Below are positions 60,631 to 64,000 of a DNA stretch of 64,000 bases, one piece after another. Every line of letters begins with the position of its first letter. Position 1 is the stretch's first letter. The notes under the pieces are model-generated. The model made no database searches. It saw only the letters and a program-made list of their open reading frames with translations, and was not told the DNA's origin. A program made the translations under genes and the position numbers. The stretch comes from Gammaproteobacteria bacterium (GTDB taxonomy: Bacteria; Pseudomonadota; Gammaproteobacteria; HK1): NCBI GenBank assembly GCA_012103455.1, contig WLWT01000001.1, positions 1,288,001 to 1,352,000 of the forward strand, written 5' to 3'.

Positions 60631-61500
60631 CTAAACGCCGGCAAAGCGCTCGATGACGTCTTTGAATTTGAGCGCGTCTTCCGGCGTTTGAATGACCGCG
60701 CGCGGTCCGGCGCCGGCACTGGCCGGTACCACCAGCCGGCTGATGCCGTGCTTGGCGAGCGCCGGGATTTCCTCTAAGTCGTCTGGCAGGCTGGTGGTGA
60801 TCTCGATAGCATCTGCATCCCGATCATGCGCTTGCGCTGTGCGGCGCGCCAAATCGATGAGTTCCAATTGCGCGCCGCGCGCCGGAAAGTAGCCATCGCC
60901 CAGGCGGCCCGCCCGCCGCGCCGCTGGCTTGGAGTCACCGCCGATGATGATGGGCACGGATTTATTGACGGGTTGAGGCAGACAATAGGCTTTGTCGAAG
61001 TTGACGAATTCCCCGTGAAACGTAGGCGCATCGGATGACCACAGCTCACGCATGGCCGCCACGTATTCATCCGCCCGCCTTCCCCGAGCGGCAAAAGGTG
61101 CGCCGATGGCATCGAATTCTTCCTTGAGCCAGCCGACGCCTATACCGAGTAACACGCGACCGCCGGAGAGATGATCGATGGTGGCGACCTGTTTCGCCGT
61201 GATCACCGGATTGTGTTGCGGCAGGATGAGGACCGCTGTTCCGAGTTTGATCCGGCGGGTGGTGCTGGCCACGAAAGCCATCCAAATCAATGGATCGGGC
61301 AGCACGAACTCGCTCTCCTTGCCGGGCAACCGCCCGTCTTCAGCGTAGGGATAACGCGATTCATAGCCGCCCGGAACGACTGTGTGTTCTATACACCAGG
61401 CGGAGTCGAAGCCTGCCTCCTCGCCCGCTTGTACCAGCTCCACGGTGAGGGCCGGATCGGTATACCGGCCAATGTTGCAATAGCGAAGACCAAACTTCAT
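60631..61500 (-). CDS. LLM-class flavin-dependent oxidoreductase
   Basis: A 289-aa bacterial-luciferase-like TIM barrel that uses F420 or FMN. It shows MKFGLRYCNIGRYTDP, EEAGFDSAWCIEHTVVP, LGTAVLILPQHNPVITAKQVATIDHLSGGRVLLGIGVGWLKEEFDAIG and VPIIIGGDSKPAARRAGRLGDGYFPA, in the order of the F420-dependent Rv2161c-like subgroup. The ATG at 61500 is chosen because the fold starts there; 32 further upstream codons are open. The actual cofactor is unknown. Confidence 0.9.
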   Translation of the reverse strand: MKFGLRYCNIGRYTDPALTVELVQAGEEAGFDSAWCIEHTVVPGGYESRYPYAEDGRLPGKESEFVLPDPLIWMAFVASTTRRIKLGTAVLILPQHNPVITAKQVATIDHLSGGRVLLGIGVGWLKEEFDAIGAPFAARGRRADEYVAAMRELWSSDAPTFHGEFVNFDKAYCLPQPVNKSVPIIIGGDSKPAARRAGRLGDGYFPARGAQLELIDLARRTAQAHDRDADAIEITTSLPDDLEEIPALAKHGISRLVVPASAGAGPRAVIQTPEDALKFKDVIERFAGV

Positions 61501-61596
61501 GACGGCTGCCTTGGTGATGTGGGGTTTGCGTTTGTGCCCCATGATGCTACCTGAGCACCGATAGGGTTGGTCATCTTGGATCGGGCTGGCTGCCAT

Positions 61597-61632
61597 GCAC
61601 TCACGAAAAAATTACTATTTTTAGAGTTGCCC
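61597..61632. mobile_element. Partial MITE copy D (one end, ~36 bp)
   Basis: GCACTCACGAAAAAATTACT followed by ATTTTTAGAGTTGCCC is the reverse complement of the left end of the MITE family, with a few changes. Only this terminal segment remains, between the LLM and enoyl-CoA hydratase genes. Confidence 0.75.
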
Positions 61633-61648
61633 ATAAGCAAGAGGTCTT

Positions 61649-62497
61649 TCACCCGCCTTTAAACACAGGTTTGCGTTTCTCCACAAATGCCTGCCGTGCC
61701 TCCTTGGCGTCTGCGGAGTTCTGCAAGATACCACCGGCGTTGGAGGTCAGCGTCATGGTGTTCTCTAGCGAAGTATCCAGGGCGGTGCGCATGATGCGTT
61801 TGCTGATCCACTGGACTAACGGCGGAATGTTGAGCATGCGAGCGCACAGCTCGCGGGTTGTTTTCTCCAATTCATCGGTGCCGACGAGGTGGTTCAACAA
61901 ACCCCAGTCGTAAGCTCTTCGGGCGTCCAAGTGACCGGTGTAAGCGAATTCCAAGGCCCTACCCAAGCCGACCATTTTAGGCAGGTAATACGAGCCGCCG
62001 TTTTCGATGATCTGGCCGGCTTGCTGATAACCGACGAAACGGGTGTTTTCGCAGCCGATGCGAATATCGCAGTGCAAGGCCATATCCATGCCCGAACCTA
62101 CCGCCGGGCCATTGATCATGGCGATACTGGGTTTTCGGATCTGGGAGATATCTCGATGCAGTTTGGTAAAGCCGTGGAAGAAATGTTGCCGTGCCGCGTC
62201 CACGCCCGCCGCAGTGCCCCGATCGCCCGTAAAAGCGGGGCCTGTTACTTCCGGTGGCGCTTTACCTTTTAAGTCAGCGCCGGAGCAAAAACCTCTACCC
62301 ACGCCGGTCAAAATGATGATGCGAATGTCCGCATCATCGTCGGCGGCGCGCATGTATTCGCCCACTTTGGCCACGGTACCGTTCATTTCCGCTGTGCCCA
62401 CCAGCGCATTCATCTTCTCCGGTTGATTGAATTTTATCCAAACCAATCCGTTGTCTTCTTTTTCGTATAGAAGGTAATCAACCAACTCTGGACCCAT
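61649..62497 (-). CDS. Enoyl-CoA hydratase/isomerase (crotonase) family protein
   Basis: A 282-aa crotonase. Oxyanion-hole elements are GVGRGFCSGADLKG and MINGPAVGSGMDMALHCDIRIG. The Glu positions of classical hydratases are partly replaced (GYQQAGQIIENGGSYYLPKMVG), so isomerase, dehalogenase or hydrolase activity is possible. The C-terminus is AFVEKRKPVFKGG. GGAG lies ten bases before the ATG at 62497; an open frame continues further upstream without support. It is divergent from the CoA-transferase gene 115 bp away. Confidence 0.91.
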   Translation of the reverse strand: MGPELVDYLLYEKEDNGLVWIKFNQPEKMNALVGTAEMNGTVAKVGEYMRAADDDADIRIIILTGVGRGFCSGADLKGKAPPEVTGPAFTGDRGTAAGVDAARQHFFHGFTKLHRDISQIRKPSIAMINGPAVGSGMDMALHCDIRIGCENTRFVGYQQAGQIIENGGSYYLPKMVGLGRALEFAYTGHLDARRAYDWGLLNHLVGTDELEKTTRELCARMLNIPPLVQWISKRIMRTALDTSLENTMTLTSNAGGILQNSADAKEARQAFVEKRKPVFKGG

Positions 62498-62612
62498 AGC
62501 ATTTATCTCCGTTCGGTTATAGTGCGGTATTCGACAGGGTGAAAGTGTGCCGCAATTGTGCCCGCGTAGCGAGTGGCGCTCACGCCGGATAAACCATCCA
62601 TGAGTCTTAGCT

Positions 62613-63911
62613 ATGTCATCTGAATCCACATCATCCAAACCGTTCGCCGGGATCCGGGTAGTGGAGTTTGGACAGTTTGTCGCTGTTCCGTACTGTGGCC
62701 AACTATTGGCAGACGGCGGTGCCGATGTGATTAAGGTGGAAGCGCTCATCGGTGATTCCAGCCGTCATATTCTTCCCCTAGCGCCTGGTGAGACGCGTAT
62801 TTTTCTAGCCCGTAACCGGGGTAAGCGGCCGCTGCCCCTGGCGCTCAAGCATGAGCAAGCGGGTGCAGTGATCGACGCACTGTTGCACTGGGCCGACGTT
62901 GCGCTGATGAATTTTCGGCCCGGCTTGGCCCAATCCATAGGCTTGGATGGCACCACGTTGAAGCGCCGCTTTGCCCGGCTGGTGACGGCGACGGTGACCC
63001 CCTTCGGCCACGAGGGGCCAGATGCGGATCTGGCCGGCATGGATATCGTGGTGCAAGCCCGCAGTGGATTGATGGCGGCACAGGGACGCATCGTGGATGC
63101 ACGCCCGGCGCCCGGTGAGCCGGTACCGGCGGATTATATGTGTGCGATGACGCTCGGCTTCGGTATTGCATCGGCGCTGTTTAGGCGCGAGAGAACTGGA
63201 GAGGGTGGCGCGGTGGATGTTTCGCTCATGCATGCGGCGATGGCGCTTGCCAACAATCAAATGGTGTTTCCCCACGCGCACGATGAGGAACGCAGGCGGG
63301 CCGCATTGGATGAGCTGAGTGCATTGAGGGCCGGCGGTGCGCCCTACCCGGAGCAGTTGGCGGCCATGCAAAAAGCGGTGATGCGGCCCATTACGAGAAT
63401 CTATTACCGGACGTTCGAGTGCGCGGATAAAGCGATCGCGGTCGCTTGCGGCAGCGTCAAGCTCAGGAAGAATTTTATCGCCGCCTTGGGCCTTCACGAT
63501 GAGAGTTTGGATGTGGCCGATGTCAGTGGACCGAAGTGGGATGCGCACTTCGCCCAATTGCAAGAGCGAGTCGAGCAGGCCATATGTTGCCGCAGCGCCG
63601 CACATTGGTTAAAAACGTTGGCCGCGGTGGGCGTACCGGTATCGGAAGTGAAGATGCCGCTCGAGATGTTTGACGATGAACAAGCATTGGCTAACGGTAT
63701 GTTGTACGTCCAGAAGCATCCGCGGGTAGGGCCGATTACATTGCTTGGAACACCCGTTAAGTTGGATGACGATGGCTTTGCACCGGCGCTGCCAACGGCG
63801 CCGCTCGGTGCGGAAACCCGCACCATTCTTTCAGACATCGGATTTGATGGGGGCAAGATCGATGAGTTAATCGCTTGTGGTCTCACCAAGGAGGCGGATA
63901 ACGTGCTATAA
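62613..63911 (+). CDS. Family III CoA-transferase (CaiB/BaiF)
   Basis: A 432-aa CoA-transferase moving CoA between carboxylic acids through aspartyl-CoA. VVEFGQFVAVPYCGQLLADGGADVIKVE is the family N-terminus. LAGMDIVVQARSGLM carries the catalytic Asp, and EGGAVDVSLMHAAMAL follows. The C-terminal region (VPVSEVKMPLEMFDDEQALANGMLY and LGTPVKL) fits the interlocked dimer fold. It is 20-30 residues longer than many members. It is divergent from the crotonase gene, with which it could share a degradation pathway. Confidence 0.93.
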   Translation: MSSESTSSKPFAGIRVVEFGQFVAVPYCGQLLADGGADVIKVEALIGDSSRHILPLAPGETRIFLARNRGKRPLPLALKHEQAGAVIDALLHWADVALMNFRPGLAQSIGLDGTTLKRRFARLVTATVTPFGHEGPDADLAGMDIVVQARSGLMAAQGRIVDARPAPGEPVPADYMCAMTLGFGIASALFRRERTGEGGAVDVSLMHAAMALANNQMVFPHAHDEERRRAALDELSALRAGGAPYPEQLAAMQKAVMRPITRIYYRTFECADKAIAVACGSVKLRKNFIAALGLHDESLDVADVSGPKWDAHFAQLQERVEQAICCRSAAHWLKTLAAVGVPVSEVKMPLEMFDDEQALANGMLYVQKHPRVGPITLLGTPVKLDDDGFAPALPTAPLGAETRTILSDIGFDGGKIDELIACGLTKEADNVL

Positions 63912-63956
63912 GCGTCCACGTTTTTGTAGGGCTGAGGTAAAACGTGACGCGGTTGG

Positions 63957-63986
63957 GTGCCCGATCATCGAATGGTGATCGGGCAC
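63957..63986. terminator. Perfect 11-bp stem-loop after the CoA-transferase gene
   Basis: GTGCCCGATCA and TGATCGGGCAC pair across an eight-base loop. No strong T-tract follows on the plus strand, so termination efficiency is uncertain. It lies 46 bases after the stop. Confidence 0.6.
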
Positions 63987-64000
63987 ATGCGTGTAGATTT

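Noticed and set aside
62498..62749. N-terminal extension of the crotonase to 62749
   Set aside because: It would overlap the divergent CoA-transferase gene by over 130 bases, and the extra residues show no domain; the ATG at 62497 has an RBS.
62805..63605. 266-codon minus-strand ORF opposite the CoA-transferase
   Set aside because: Mirror frame of a well-supported gene; composition and motifs do not support coding.
1..64000. tRNA, rRNA or riboswitch genes
   Set aside because: No cloverleaf pattern, GGTTCRANNC box or rRNA sequence was recognised by eye; a covariance-model scan would be needed to exclude small RNAs.

Overview
The window is GC-rich (roughly 60% by eye) bacterial DNA. It has short intergenic gaps, frequent stop/start overlaps and Shine-Dalgarno sites of the AGGAG type. 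The gene content suggests a proteobacterium that uses methylated amines, CoA thioesters and other organic compounds: an MttB-family methyltransferase, a betaine-type ABC transporter, a DUF1989-GcvT fusion, MaoC/crotonase/CaiB enzymes and a PQQ-catabolism remnant. Many genes are broken by IS elements, a ~140-bp MITE, frameshifts or internal deletions. This looks like a genome under relaxed selection, such as a host-associated lineage; that lifestyle is inference. I recognise no tRNA, rRNA or CRISPR array.

Layout. 1-11.2 kb: carotenoid oxygenase end, a LytS/LytTR two-component pair whose kinase is split by an IS5-family element, a Cof-type phosphatase, an MttB-family protein, a nitronate monooxygenase, a GST, a PAS histidine kinase and a Nudix hydrolase. 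11.2-18.9 kb: an accessory island bounded by two toxin-antitoxin modules, an IS1182 remnant and a recombinase remnant. Its core is a tightly overlapped operon: unknown 100-aa protein, XRE regulator, ImmA/IrrE peptidase, thymidylate-synthase-like protein, 5-hmdU-kinase-helical-domain (DNA base hypermodification) protein and MazG-MazG_C. A convergent AcpS and a divergent, membrane-anchored dCTP-deaminase-like protein follow. 18.9-39.3 kb: metabolic genes (TPP enzyme, sulfotransferase, SDR, ketopantoate reductase), several gene remnants, an OmpA/coiled-coil/Hpt cluster, TauE, a metallophosphoesterase, two PQQ-catabolism genes, an aldolase, a GNAT and a very large cyclase/ATPase/TPR regulator.

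39.4-48.9 kb: a block with clearly lower GC. It carries otsBA and an IS graveyard (two IS630 copies, ISL3, ISKra4 and IS4) around an Lrp regulator and an acyl-CoA dehydrogenase fragment. 49-56.2 kb: a LacI repressor divergent from a four-gene operon (DUF1989-GcvT fusion, then ATPase, permease and binding protein of a betaine-type ABC transporter). A near-palindromic operator sits inside the apparent promoter, and the predicted transcript is almost leaderless. 56.2-64 kb: NYN-domain protein, SpoU methylase remnant, Na+/alanine symporter, a two-subunit MaoC-type dehydratase, an SDR remnant split by the MITE, an LLM oxidoreductase, an enoyl-CoA hydratase and a family III CoA-transferase.

The best candidate for an undescribed system is the 12.3-18.0 kb operon. 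It combines a dUMP-hydroxymethylase-like enzyme, a thymine-hypermodification enzyme and nucleotide-pool enzymes under XRE/ImmA control, which suggests a base-modification or nucleotide-based anti-phage system. A second candidate is the LacI-controlled DUF1989-GcvT/betaine transporter operon.
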